Origin: Sulfurovum sp.
Lineage (GTDB): Bacteria; Campylobacterota; Campylobacteria; Campylobacterales; Sulfurovaceae
Direction: 5' to 3'
Length of the DNA: 64,000 nucleotides
Assembly: GCA_027068485.1 (NCBI GenBank)
Contig: JAMOSB010000017.1
Location: 1 to 64,000, forward strand
A model generated the notes under the pieces. That model was given only the letters and a program-made list of their open reading frames with translations, did no database searches and was not told the origin of the DNA. Positions 42,186 to 51,890 of this stretch are shown here, piece after piece (position 1 is the first letter of the stretch; every line of letters starts with the position of its first letter). The translations under genes were made by a program, and so were the position numbers.

Positions 42186-44825
42186 ATGTATTGGATTAAA
42201 AATCGATTTGTTTTGGGATTATTGATTATACTTTTGATGGGTGGAGTGGGGCTGATGGGCTATGGGACACTCAATGCTTACTACACCTACACTATCACAC
42301 AAAAAGCAGTGAAGGTAGAGCCTTTTATAGAGAAGATTGGTGCGGTCATGCACGCACTAGAGGTGGAGCAGATACGCAGTGTAGGGTATCAAGAGTTTCA
42401 GACTTCAGAGAAGTTTCAAAACCTCCAAGAGGCACGAGCCAAAGTCAACCAAGCAATTGAGGCACTCGATCTCTTTATCTATCAGAGTGATCGCTTTAGA
42501 GGCTATACCCCATCACTGCACGCTATCTCCAAAGAGTTGTTGCGTATTCGCACGCTTGTAGAGGGGTTAAAGGGTGAGAGGATGGAGGTCTTCTACTATG
42601 GTTACTATAGTGGACTTTTTGGGATAGTGGAGTCGATGCTACAGTCGCTCTCTATTGACCAAGACTCTCGACTCCTCCACCACTACTTGGCACTCTACCA
42701 TGACTTTCTCAAGGTACGAGAGAATAGTGTCTTAGAAAATAGTACCGTCTATGGGATACTGCTTGCCAAAAAACCGCTCAGCAAATCCGAACGCGTTTTA
42801 CTAGAGCAGATGATGGTGCGTGATAGATTACCTGATTATGGGCTACTCAGAGATGAGGAGATGGTCGTTGATATCATGACACGGCTCTCTAGTGAGGCGT
42901 ATCAGGCGATCTTAGCTAAGGAGCGTCACGCAATACTTCAGGGTGCCTCTTCGGGGCAGTATCAGGTAAGTATCTTTGAGTGGTTAGGTAAAGTTGAAAA
43001 GAAGATGGCATATTTCAATCAAGTTGAATCACTCCTTCAAGAGGGGATGAAACGCTCTAGTATCGTACATATACAGCAACTACAAAAGAGGATGCTTATA
43101 GAGGGTGGAGCAACACTTCTGCTTTTTGTGCTTCTCCTGCTGACGATGGGTAGCTATAGTAAGGTCAAAATCCGACGCGACCGTGAGCTATTTGAGGATA
43201 CCTTACGAGATATTGAGCTTGTATTTGACAAAACCCAACAAAAAAAGCTCAAAAAACTGATTGATAAGGGAAAAATCAACCATATCTATAAGTTCCTTAT
43301 CCAAGCGATCCAAGATGCCAACCAGACCAAAGATCTCTTCTTGGCAAGTATGTCCCATGAGATACGCACCCCACTCAATGGGATTGTAGGGTTTACCCAA
43401 CTGCTTAAAGAGACAGAGGTCAATGCAGAGCAAGCGGAGTTTATCACCACCATTGAGCAGAGTTCGGCAAATCTACTCAATATCCTCAATGATGTACTTG
43501 ACCTTGCAAAGATTAAAGCCCAGAAGATTGAGCTTGAGGCGATAGCATTTGACCCTATTGAGAGCTTTGAGTCTGCCGTAGAGTCTTACGCTGCCAAGTC
43601 GGCTCAAGAGGATATCGATTTTAATATCTTTGTCGATCCAACACTCCCCACACAGCTCATAGGTGACCCGACCAAAGTCTCTCAGGTGATTGTCAATCTT
43701 ATCAGTAATGCGATTAAGTTTACGCCAAAGCATGGTGAGGTGAGTGTGAAGATAGAGAAGCTCTCTGAGGAGGCAGAAGAGGTCAAAGTGAAGTTCTCTG
43801 TGAGTGATACAGGGATAGGAATCACCAAAGAGCAACAAAAGAAGATCTTTGAGGCTTTTGGTCAAGCAGATGTGAGTACCAGTCGAAAGTATGGTGGGAC
43901 AGGACTAGGACTCTCTATCTCTGGTAAGCTTGTCACGCTGATGGGAGGAGAGTTGCGTATTCGTAGTGTACAAGATGAGGGGTCGACCTTCTACTTCACG
44001 GCGACCTTTGCCAAACCAGCCACTGCAACCCCTCGGGTCGTGGAGGATTTGAGTCACTATACAGTAGGGGTACTCAACCCAAATATCAATGGAGAGTACC
44101 CTATCAATGAGAACCTTGAACGCTATATCCAAACTACGGGTGCGAAGATCAAGTACTATACCGATGCGTCACTCTTGGCACTTAAAGGGAGTAGTACAGT
44201 GCCTGATATACTTTTTATTGATCATAAGTTTAGACACCGTACGGGTGAGCTCAAAACATTTTTGGATGTCGATACCAAGATCGTGATCCTCTCTACAGGA
44301 GATCAAAAACGCGCACTCAAAGCCTATAGCTCACAGATAGATAAGATACTCTATAAGCCTGTAAATTTCAGCAAAACCCTAAGAGCATTGAGTAATAAAG
44401 CAGAGCGTGTTGAGCGTAGTGAGGCGGTGAAGTTTGAAAATGTTCATATCCTTGTCGCTGAAGATAATCTCATCAACCAGAAATTGGTTCTCAATATCCT
44501 CCAGAAATTTGGGATAGAGGTGACCTTTGCCAACAATGGTAAGGAGGCACTCCAGAAGCGTATGTCACACCCCTATGATATGCTCTTTATGGATATTGAG
44601 ATGCCTATTATGGGGGGGATGGAAGCGACAGGTAAGATCTTGCACTATGAGCGAAGTCGTGGGGTTGCCCATGTACCTATCATTGCCCTTACTGCCAATG
44701 CCCTCTCAGGAGATAAGGTCAAGTATACGGGTGCGGGGATGGATGGCTACCTTGCCAAACCTATCGATCTCAAAGCCCTCGTAGAGGTACTAGAGCGTTA
44801 CTTTGAAGATCGAATCATTGGCTAA
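42186..44825 (+). CDS. NIT-domain hybrid histidine kinase/response regulator
   Basis: An 879-residue membrane kinase. Helices at about 8-30 and 305-325 bracket a periplasmic sensor whose start (KIGAVMHALEVEQIRSVGYQ) matches NIT domains, linked to nitrate or nitrite sensing in some proteins. Then come a HisKA domain with His391 in SMSHEIRTPLNG, an HATPase domain (NLISNAIKFTPK, DTGIGI, GGTGLGLSIS), a degenerate receiver-like region (about 625-730), and a true receiver with Asp803 in LFMDIEMPIMGG. No HPt domain or separate regulator is adjacent. The ligand is unproven. TATAAT at 42149-42154 and AAAGGGG precede the start. Confidence 0.87.
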   Translation: MYWIKNRFVLGLLIILLMGGVGLMGYGTLNAYYTYTITQKAVKVEPFIEKIGAVMHALEVEQIRSVGYQEFQTSEKFQNLQEARAKVNQAIEALDLFIYQSDRFRGYTPSLHAISKELLRIRTLVEGLKGERMEVFYYGYYSGLFGIVESMLQSLSIDQDSRLLHHYLALYHDFLKVRENSVLENSTVYGILLAKKPLSKSERVLLEQMMVRDRLPDYGLLRDEEMVVDIMTRLSSEAYQAILAKERHAILQGASSGQYQVSIFEWLGKVEKKMAYFNQVESLLQEGMKRSSIVHIQQLQKRMLIEGGATLLLFVLLLLTMGSYSKVKIRRDRELFEDTLRDIELVFDKTQQKKLKKLIDKGKINHIYKFLIQAIQDANQTKDLFLASMSHEIRTPLNGIVGFTQLLKETEVNAEQAEFITTIEQSSANLLNILNDVLDLAKIKAQKIELEAIAFDPIESFESAVESYAAKSAQEDIDFNIFVDPTLPTQLIGDPTKVSQVIVNLISNAIKFTPKHGEVSVKIEKLSEEAEEVKVKFSVSDTGIGITKEQQKKIFEAFGQADVSTSRKYGGTGLGLSISGKLVTLMGGELRIRSVQDEGSTFYFTATFAKPATATPRVVEDLSHYTVGVLNPNINGEYPINENLERYIQTTGAKIKYYTDASLLALKGSSTVPDILFIDHKFRHRTGELKTFLDVDTKIVILSTGDQKRALKAYSSQIDKILYKPVNFSKTLRALSNKAERVERSEAVKFENVHILVAEDNLINQKLVLNILQKFGIEVTFANNGKEALQKRMSHPYDMLFMDIEMPIMGGMEATGKILHYERSRGVAHVPIIALTANALSGDKVKYTGAGMDGYLAKPIDLKALVEVLERYFEDRIIG

Positions 44826-45427
44826 ATCGTACCTCTCACCTGCTCAATCCAGTAGGGCATAATGTGCTGTTCTGCTTTGAGGGTGGTGGTGACTCCATGA
44901 CCTGGGTAGAGGGTGAAGTCCTCTTCTATCTCTAGGACACGCTCTAGGCTCTGGAGCATCTGTGAGGCACTAGAAGTGGGAAAATCCCAGCGTCCTATTG
45001 ACTGTGCAAAGAGAAAATCCCCACTAAACCAGACATCTTCTATCTCGATGATGGAGTTGCCTGGGGTGTGTCCCGCAAAGTGACGAAAGCGTACGGGGAT
45101 CCCCTCGATAAGCAGTGATTCATCTCCCTTAACCTCATAGTCTGGGAGACTCTTGGGAGTGCCTTGTCCTAGAGGGTCATCAGTGAGCATAAAGGTATCA
45201 GCTTGGGGGGTATAAAGAGGGATATTCAACTGCTCTTTAAGTGCTTGGTTTGACCAGACATGGTCGAAGTGTCCATGGGTATTGAGGATCGCTATAGGGT
45301 TGGTGACCTGCTCTAGTACCCATGTGGTTGCATCGACACCAGGATCGATAATCAGCTCTTTTCCCTCAATCGTAACGATATAGCAGTTGGTTTGGTAGGG
45401 TCCCATGGGTTGTAGTTTAATCTGCAT
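44822..45427 (-). CDS. MBL-fold metallohydrolase, glyoxalase II-like
   Basis: A 201-residue enzyme with the zinc motif NTHGHFDHVWSNQ, FAGHTPGNSIIE and LYPGHGVTTTLK, the usual metal ligands of the metallo-beta-lactamase fold. Short proteins of this type hydrolyse thioesters such as S-lactoylglutathione, but the substrate cannot be read from sequence. It converges on the kinase gene with a 4-base overlap and is divergent from DUF455. Confidence 0.87.
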   Translation of the reverse strand: MQIKLQPMGPYQTNCYIVTIEGKELIIDPGVDATTWVLEQVTNPIAILNTHGHFDHVWSNQALKEQLNIPLYTPQADTFMLTDDPLGQGTPKSLPDYEVKGDESLLIEGIPVRFRHFAGHTPGNSIIEIEDVWFSGDFLFAQSIGRWDFPTSSASQMLQSLERVLEIEEDFTLYPGHGVTTTLKAEQHIMPYWIEQVRGTI

Positions 45428-45444
45428 AGTATATAATATCTCCT

Positions 45445-46260
45445 ATGAATATAAGTAATGTATTAGAGCAGGCCATACGCAGTGATGATATTGCTCTCAA
45501 AGAGCAGTTGACACTAAAGTGTTTGGCGTATTGTAACCAAAATGAGGTGCCTTGTGAAGAGGCGTTTGTCCCCAAGGTGTTTGAGACTCCCTCTTATGCC
45601 CAGAAGTGTACGATAGTCCCTCCACGAGCGCTACCCGCACGCAAAGAGTTTGAGAGTCGTGAGGGGTTGGCGACACTGGTACATGCGATTGCTCATATCG
45701 AGTACTCTGCTATCGACTTGGCACTTGACGCGGTCTATCGCTTCCCTCAGATGCCACACGCCTATAAAATAGATTGGTTAGTCGTAGCAGAAGATGAGAT
45801 ACGACACTACAAGATGCTCCATAGACTCCTCGTAGCGTTAGGGTATACCTATGGGGATTTTCCTGTGCATTGTGGATTGTTTGATGCGTCGTGTCATACC
45901 GCTGATTCTGTACTTGATCGGATGGCGATTATCCCCCGTTACTATGAAGCCTCAGGACTCGATGTCAATCCTCAGATTATCAAAAAACTCATTAATAAAC
46001 GCAAAAACCCACTCATCCAAGAGCTGATTGATACCCTTAACTTAATCTATGATGAGGAGATAGACCATGTCCACAAAGGGGATAAGTGGTTTAAGTATCT
46101 CTGTGAGCAGGAGGGGTTAGAGGAGTCGGTCTATTTCGAGATACTCGAACGCTACAGACTCCTTGATAAGCACCGCCCCCATCTCAATGTCTCGGGACGC
46201 AAAGAGGCAGGATTTAGCTGTGGTGAGATGAAGCGACTAGGAGCCAAATCGTGCGACTAA
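45445..46260 (+). CDS. DUF455 ferritin-like protein
   Basis: A 271-residue protein of the DUF455 family. The ferritin-like half shows AIAHIEYSAIDLALDAVYRF, EDEIRHYKMLHRLL and YDEEIDHVHKGDKWF, giving the E-x-x-H metal ligands of a di-iron helical bundle. It is related to tRNA-modifying MiaE-type proteins, but function is not established. The start has no ribosome site and lies only seven bases after a TATAAT box, so a leaderless message is possible. It overlaps lpxK by 10 bases. Confidence 0.83.
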   Translation: MNISNVLEQAIRSDDIALKEQLTLKCLAYCNQNEVPCEEAFVPKVFETPSYAQKCTIVPPRALPARKEFESREGLATLVHAIAHIEYSAIDLALDAVYRFPQMPHAYKIDWLVVAEDEIRHYKMLHRLLVALGYTYGDFPVHCGLFDASCHTADSVLDRMAIIPRYYEASGLDVNPQIIKKLINKRKNPLIQELIDTLNLIYDEEIDHVHKGDKWFKYLCEQEGLEESVYFEILERYRLLDKHRPHLNVSGRKEAGFSCGEMKRLGAKSCD

Positions 46261-47183
46261 AGCCATTTTTTGAGGGGATGTTTTTTGCCCCGCAGTGGTA
46301 TCACTACCTCTTAATGGTACTCCTCTTCCCCCTCTCTCTCCTCTATGGGAGTGTGATGTGGGTGCGTCGAGTCCTGAGTCGTCGTAAACGCTATAGTATC
46401 CCTATTATCAGTGTAGGCAATCTTCAAGTGGGAGGGGCAGGTAAGACCCCTTTTGTGATCGCTTTGGCTTCACGCTATCGAGGAGTTTGTATCATCTCGC
46501 GTGGCTATGGCCGTCAGAGTCATGGCTCTCTGAAGGTGAGTGAGCAGGGGCATATCTTGGTTGATGTGACACAGAGTGGGGATGAAGCGATGCTGATGGC
46601 ACTCTCCTTGCCCTCAGCCTCACTTATCGTCTCAGAAGATCGTACCGAGGCGATTGAGATGGCTATTGCTGAGAGGGCAAGGCTGATTGTGTTAGATGAT
46701 GGCTTCAACCGTGTGGAGGTGGAGAAGTTTGAGATACTCTTAGAGCCTGTTTCTCGTTCCAATAGCCTCCCCTTTCCTGCGGGTGGACTGCGTGAGTTTG
46801 CCTTCTCTACCCGTTATGCTGATCTGGTTGCACAGGAGGAGCGGGATTTTAGGCGGATAGTAGAGGTTGTGGATGTTACAGAGCGTATGGTACTTGTCAC
46901 TGCGATCTCCAATCCTACACGACTCGATCCCTATCTCCCTCAAGGGGTGGTTGCCAAGGTCTACTTGGATGATCATGCCTATTTTGAGGAGGCAACACTT
47001 CAGAAGCTCCTAGCTGACCATCATGCCACCTCTATCCTCTGTACCCAAAAAGACTCTGTAAAGATGGCAGGGTTTAAGTTGTCTATCTCCCAAATGAAGT
47101 TAAAATTAGCCATTGAAAACGCTATCTTGGAGAAGATAGAGACCTATATCAAGCAAGAAGGATACCCAACACATGAGAGATAA
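46251..47183 (+). CDS. lpxK: Tetraacyldisaccharide 4'-kinase
   Basis: A 310-residue inner-membrane kinase adding the 4'-phosphate of lipid A. It has an N-terminal membrane segment (about 14-33), the P-loop in IISVGNLQVGGAGKTPFVIA, RGYGRQSHG, the QSGDEAMLMA block, and the catalytic DDGFNR sequence. Length is normal. GTG start, overlapping DUF455 at the 5' end and argB by 11 bases at the 3' end. Confidence 0.95.
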   Translation: MRLKPFFEGMFFAPQWYHYLLMVLLFPLSLLYGSVMWVRRVLSRRKRYSIPIISVGNLQVGGAGKTPFVIALASRYRGVCIISRGYGRQSHGSLKVSEQGHILVDVTQSGDEAMLMALSLPSASLIVSEDRTEAIEMAIAERARLIVLDDGFNRVEVEKFEILLEPVSRSNSLPFPAGGLREFAFSTRYADLVAQEERDFRRIVEVVDVTERMVLVTAISNPTRLDPYLPQGVVAKVYLDDHAYFEEATLQKLLADHHATSILCTQKDSVKMAGFKLSISQMKLKLAIENAILEKIETYIKQEGYPTHER

Positions 47184-48024
47184 TATACAAGTCGTTAAGA
47201 CACTGCTAGATGCACTCCCCTATATCAAACGATTTAGCAATGAGAAGATCGTCATTAAGTATGGAGGCTCTGCACAGACTAGTAGTGCCCTCAAAGAGCA
47301 GTTTGCTCAAGATATCGTACTCTTGCACCTTGTTGGGATGAAGCCTATTATTGTCCACGGTGGGGGGAAGAGTATCACCACGCTCTTGGCTGATTTGGGG
47401 GTGGATACTACCTTTATTGAGGGGCAGAGAGTCACGACCAAAGAGGTGATGCGTGTGGTTGAGATGGTACTGAGTGGAGAGATCAATAAAGAGATCGTCT
47501 CTCTGCTTGACAATCACGGTACCAAGGCGATTGGTATCTCAGGTAAAGATGGGGGCTTTCTCAAGGGGATGCCCAAAGATTTTGAGACCTATGGCTATAC
47601 GGGGACGATAGAGCATATCAATCCTGAGATCGTCAACAATATCATCGAAGATGGAGCTGTCCCTGTCATCGCTCCTATTGCGGGAAGTAGTACGATGGGA
47701 CACCCTGGGTTTAATATCAATGCAGATCTTGCGGCTAGTAAAATCGCAGTAGCACTCGAATCACGCAAGATCCTTTTCCTCACCGACACTCCAGGGGTAC
47801 TCGATAGTAAGATGGAGCTGATCCACAACCTTAGTATTGAGAAGACCCAAGCCCTTAAAGCAGATGGAACGATCCAAGGGGGGATGGTACCCAAGGTAGA
47901 TGCATGTATCGAAGCATTGCGTGGAGGGGTGAAAAAAGCACACATTATTGATGGGCGTGTAGAGCACTCTTTACTTTTAGAGATATTGACAAGTTCAGGT
48001 ATCGGGACTTGTATTGAGCTGTAG
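47173..48024 (+). CDS. argB: Acetylglutamate kinase
   Basis: A 283-residue enzyme for the second step of arginine synthesis. Family blocks are IKYGGSAQTSSALKEQFAQD, PIIVHGGGKSITTLL, GISGKDGGFL, and FNINADLAASKIAVAL with FLTDTPGVLDSK. Length is typical. Overlap with lpxK implies co-translation. No other arginine gene is nearby. Confidence 0.96.
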   Translation: MRDNIQVVKTLLDALPYIKRFSNEKIVIKYGGSAQTSSALKEQFAQDIVLLHLVGMKPIIVHGGGKSITTLLADLGVDTTFIEGQRVTTKEVMRVVEMVLSGEINKEIVSLLDNHGTKAIGISGKDGGFLKGMPKDFETYGYTGTIEHINPEIVNNIIEDGAVPVIAPIAGSSTMGHPGFNINADLAASKIAVALESRKILFLTDTPGVLDSKMELIHNLSIEKTQALKADGTIQGGMVPKVDACIEALRGGVKKAHIIDGRVEHSLLLEILTSSGIGTCIEL

Positions 48025-48030
48025 TATCTT

Positions 48031-48957
48031 ATGTCCATAGCCTCTCTGTTACGACTCTTTGCTCTTTGGTTGATACTCCATAATCTCGTAGTGGCGCGTT
48101 CGATTCGTCCGTTGCCTCGTCATATCGCGTTAGATCATGCCAAGGTGCTACTGGGTAAACAGCTCTTTTTTGATCCGATACTCTCAGAAGATCGTACCAT
48201 CTCATGTGCATCATGTCATGATCTTCAGCATGGAGGAGATGATGGGTTACGCTACTCTATTGGAGTACATCAACGCCAAGGGGAGATCAACGCCCCTACC
48301 GTCTATAATAGTCACTTCAACTTCCGTCAATTTTGGGATGGTCGAGCCAAAGATCTCAAAGCCCAAGTCTATGGACCCATCACCAACCCCAAAGAGATGA
48401 ATCACTCTATGGCATCTAGTGTCAAACGACTCAAGCAAGAGCGAGGCTACCTCAAAGCTTTTGAAGCGATCTACACAGAGGGGATTACATCTGATACGAT
48501 TGCGGATGCGATTGCAGAGTTTGAGAAAGCACTCATCACTCCTAATGCACCCTTTGACCGATACCTCAATGGTGATACGCACGCGATCACCCCTCAAGTC
48601 AAACGGGGCTACTATCTCTTTGAGTCTAAGGGGTGTATCCTCTGTCATCACGGTATCAATGTGGGAGGCAACTCCTACAATAAGTTTGGTATCTACCGTG
48701 ATAGCAACAGTACACAGTTGGGACGCTATAATATTACCCATCGGGAGCTTGATCGCTATCTCTTTAAAGTACCCTCTTTGAGAAATGTTGCCCTCACCGC
48801 ACCCTATATGCATGATGGGCGTGTCGATACCCTAGAGGATGCTGTAGAGCTGATGGCAAAGTACCAGTTGGGACGCTATATGGAGCAAAGTGAGATTGCA
48901 GATATTGTTAGTTTTCTTAAGTCACTTACAGGTGAAATACCAAAGATAGCAGAGTAA
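48031..48957 (+). CDS. Di-haem cytochrome c peroxidase family protein
   Basis: A 308-residue periplasmic protein with a signal-like N-terminus (about 5-22) and two haem-c motifs: CASCH (Cys59, Cys62, His63) and CILCH (Cys202, Cys205, His206). LFFDPILSEDRTISCASCHD, FWDGRAKDLKAQ and PSLRNVALTAPYMHDGRV are characteristic of bacterial CCP and MauG-like enzymes, which reduce H2O2 or oxidise proteins. CCP usually is about 330 residues. It lies six bases after argB and its stop overlaps the following c-di-GMP gene (TAATG). Confidence 0.9.
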   Translation: MSIASLLRLFALWLILHNLVVARSIRPLPRHIALDHAKVLLGKQLFFDPILSEDRTISCASCHDLQHGGDDGLRYSIGVHQRQGEINAPTVYNSHFNFRQFWDGRAKDLKAQVYGPITNPKEMNHSMASSVKRLKQERGYLKAFEAIYTEGITSDTIADAIAEFEKALITPNAPFDRYLNGDTHAITPQVKRGYYLFESKGCILCHHGINVGGNSYNKFGIYRDSNSTQLGRYNITHRELDRYLFKVPSLRNVALTAPYMHDGRVDTLEDAVELMAKYQLGRYMEQSEIADIVSFLKSLTGEIPKIAE

Positions 48958-51818
48958 TGAAACAACTTTTACACGAAAAAATCGATAAATTTCTTCAGCT
49001 TCTACTCCTCTTTGGTGTGGTGCTGATTGCACTTTTCTTCTATCTTCAGACGATTGATAGTAAAATCAAAAACTATACAACCTACCAGCAACAGTTGGAG
49101 AAGATGATTGGATTAGAGTATCGCCTAGAGAACTTCTTTCTTCGCTCCTATCGCTACATTGACTATGATGAGACAACGGAGGTGCTAGAGGAGTTTGAGA
49201 AGCGTATCCTCTCCTTGAAGCAGAGTCGTATCAAAGAGGAGTTTGGTCAAGCGTTTTATACGCAGATAGAGACAATAGAGAGCCTCTACCGAACCAAGCT
49301 ACAGCTACTCGAAGACTTTAAAAGCCTCAATGCACGCGTCACCAACTCCCTCTACTATCTCTATGATTTGCGTAGAAGTATGAGTAACACCAAGCTACTT
49401 GACTCCCAACGAGGGGGTGTCGTTGATAGTGTCTTTTTTACGATTGGACAGATATTGATGGAGCTTAACTATGATAAAGCAAAACTGCAACAAGCACTAC
49501 ACCTCCTGCAAGGGTATGCCAAAGAGGATAGGCGTTTTGACTACTTCTATCAGCATAGTCAACAGTTTCTAATCAATATCACACTGGTGCAATCTATCTT
49601 GGAAAAGCATAAGAAGGTGGCTCTACTCAGACAGCTCAAAGTGACAGCACATCAGCTCTCAGACTCCTATGAAGCGAGTCGTGAGCAACAGAAGCTTATT
49701 GCACTCTTCTTCTTTGGGTTGGCATTTTTTGTCTTGGTCTTGTTGATCTTTAGTTATCAGCGGGTGCGTCGTACGACGCGTGAACTCTTGGCATTTCGCT
49801 ACGCCATTGAGAAGAGTGATAACGCCATTGTCATCACCGATACCAATCGTACGATAGAGTATGTCAATGAGGCATTTGAGCATAGCAGTGGCTATAGCAA
49901 ACAAGAGGTACTAGGTAAGCACCCACGGGTACTCAAGTCTGATCTCTTGGGGCGTGAGTTCTATCAGCAGATGAATCAGGCACTCAACCGTGGAGAGAAG
50001 TGGCAAGGGGAGTTGATTAGTCGTCGTAAAGATGGCTCACTCCTCTATGAGAAATCCTCTATCGTTCCGATTTTTGTTGATGATGAGATGGTGAAGTATA
50101 TCGCAATCAAACTTGATGTGACGGAGTATAAGGAGCAACAGCAGAAGCTTCAGCAGTCGGCTACCGTCTATGATACGATCGCTGATGGGATTTTGATCAC
50201 CAATAGTCAGCAAGAGGTACTCTCTCTCAATCCTGCCTATACACAGATGTTTGGTTACAGTGAGTCTGAACTTAAAGGGAGAGAGACCAATCTACTCTCT
50301 AGCCTCAATCAAGAGGAGGCGTTTGTCAAGCGGGTCTGGTATATTCTGGAGCAAGAAGGACGCTGGGCGGGTAAGATCTATAGTAAGAGTAAGGAGGGGA
50401 AGGTACTCCCTATCTGGTTGACACTCACCCTTGTCAAAGATGAAGAGGGGGAGATACGCAACTATATTGCTATCTACTCCAATCTTGAGGATATTATTGA
50501 GATGGAGGAGCATGCGGAGTTTCTTGCTTATCACGATAGCCTCACGCAACTGCCTAACCGTGCCTATTTTGAGCGAGAGGTTGTCCATATCTTTGAGAGA
50601 GCCAATCGTTATGAGAGTCAAGTGGCGGTGATGCTTCTAGATCTCGATCGCTTCAAGGTAATCAATGATACGCTAGGACACTCCATTGGGGATGCGATGC
50701 TTGTGACACTGGCTAATCGTATCCGTAGTGTACTCCCCCAAGAGGATCTCGTGGCTCGTATTGGTGGGGATGAGTTTGTTGTGGTGCTTGATCTTGTCGA
50801 GGGAGAAGAGGGGGTTGAGGTGATTGCCAAACGACTGCTTGGGGTAATTGCTGAGGTAATGGAGATAGAGAACTATCAGCTCAATACCACTGCGAGTATC
50901 GGTATCGCACACTATCCTGATGATGGCAAAGATAAAGATGAGGTAATGAAACACGCGGACTCTGCGATGTATGATGCCAAGCGACGGGGTAAAAATATCT
51001 ACGCCTACTATACCAAACAGCTCTCTGTGGATATTCAAGAGCGTCTGGAGCTAGAGCAGGCACTCAAATATGCGATTATTCGTGAAGAGCTCTTTGTCTA
51101 CTACCAACCTCAATACAATATCAAAACCAATGCAATTTCAGGAGCTGAGGCACTGGTGCGTTGGGATAGTCCTACACTAGGGCGGGTCTCCCCTGAGCTC
51201 TTTATCCCCGTAGCCGAGGAGACAGGTTTGATTATCGATCTGGGGTATTTTGTCTTTGAGCAGGCGTGTCGAGACTATATGTTGTGGCGTGCTGAGGGGA
51301 TAGCCATCGAGACCATTGCGATCAATATCTCTGCGGTGCAGTTTAGGGATAGTGAGTTATTTGATAACTTTACGACAACTATGAAGCATATCGGTATCCC
51401 TCCATCGCATGTGGAGATAGAGATTACCGAGCGGTTTATTATGGAGGACTCTTCGGATAATATCGCGATTATTGAGAAGTTCCGCGAGATAGGGTGTAAG
51501 ATCTCTATCGATGATTTTGGGACAGGCTACTCCTCTATGAGCTATATGAAGAGCCTACCACTCGATACAATTAAGATTGATAAGTCGTTTGTCGATGAAC
51601 TCCCCCATAGTAGTCATGATGCCGAGGTCTCCAAGGCGATTATCGCACTCTCCAAGAGTTTGGGCTATGATGTAGTAGCTGAGGGGATAGAGAACCCCTC
51701 TCAAGAGGCATTTTTACGAGAGCATGGGTGTGATATCGGGCAGGGGTACTACTTTGCCAAGCCGATGGATAGTGGGGCATTTGTAACATTTGCCAAAGCA
51801 AAGCAGTCCAAAAAATAA
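48957..51818 (+). CDS. Membrane PAS-PAS-GGDEF-EAL protein (c-di-GMP turnover)
   Basis: A 953-residue protein. A helix at about 15-36 and one at about 244-266 enclose a helical periplasmic sensor. Two PAS domains follow (about 275-390 and 400-515). The cyclase site GGDEF (603-607) is intact, as is the EAL motif (731-733). Other phosphodiesterase residues are present: Asn in INISAVQF, Glu in EITERF and Asp-Asp-Lys in SIDDFGTGYSSMSY and DTIKIDKSF. So both synthesis and breakdown of c-di-GMP are possible. It is translationally coupled to the di-haem peroxidase gene, which hints at a redox or peroxide input. Confidence 0.92.
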   Translation: MKQLLHEKIDKFLQLLLLFGVVLIALFFYLQTIDSKIKNYTTYQQQLEKMIGLEYRLENFFLRSYRYIDYDETTEVLEEFEKRILSLKQSRIKEEFGQAFYTQIETIESLYRTKLQLLEDFKSLNARVTNSLYYLYDLRRSMSNTKLLDSQRGGVVDSVFFTIGQILMELNYDKAKLQQALHLLQGYAKEDRRFDYFYQHSQQFLINITLVQSILEKHKKVALLRQLKVTAHQLSDSYEASREQQKLIALFFFGLAFFVLVLLIFSYQRVRRTTRELLAFRYAIEKSDNAIVITDTNRTIEYVNEAFEHSSGYSKQEVLGKHPRVLKSDLLGREFYQQMNQALNRGEKWQGELISRRKDGSLLYEKSSIVPIFVDDEMVKYIAIKLDVTEYKEQQQKLQQSATVYDTIADGILITNSQQEVLSLNPAYTQMFGYSESELKGRETNLLSSLNQEEAFVKRVWYILEQEGRWAGKIYSKSKEGKVLPIWLTLTLVKDEEGEIRNYIAIYSNLEDIIEMEEHAEFLAYHDSLTQLPNRAYFEREVVHIFERANRYESQVAVMLLDLDRFKVINDTLGHSIGDAMLVTLANRIRSVLPQEDLVARIGGDEFVVVLDLVEGEEGVEVIAKRLLGVIAEVMEIENYQLNTTASIGIAHYPDDGKDKDEVMKHADSAMYDAKRRGKNIYAYYTKQLSVDIQERLELEQALKYAIIREELFVYYQPQYNIKTNAISGAEALVRWDSPTLGRVSPELFIPVAEETGLIIDLGYFVFEQACRDYMLWRAEGIAIETIAINISAVQFRDSELFDNFTTTMKHIGIPPSHVEIEITERFIMEDSSDNIAIIEKFREIGCKISIDDFGTGYSSMSYMKSLPLDTIKIDKSFVDELPHSSHDAEVSKAIIALSKSLGYDVVAEGIENPSQEAFLREHGCDIGQGYYFAKPMDSGAFVTFAKAKQSKK

Positions 51819-51858
51819 AAGTTAGCCACAGAAGAGTAGAGAATAATTACTTTTTTGC

Positions 51859-51864
51859 TATAAT
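51859..51864 (+). promoter_or_regulatory. -10 element for thrC
   Basis: TTTTTTGCTATAATAGATG contains TATAAT 27 bases before the thrC start. The -35 region is not conserved. It has the GCTATAAT form shared by several promoters in this window. Confidence 0.55.
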
Positions 51865-51890
51865 AGATGAAAAAAATAGGATAGTAGTCA

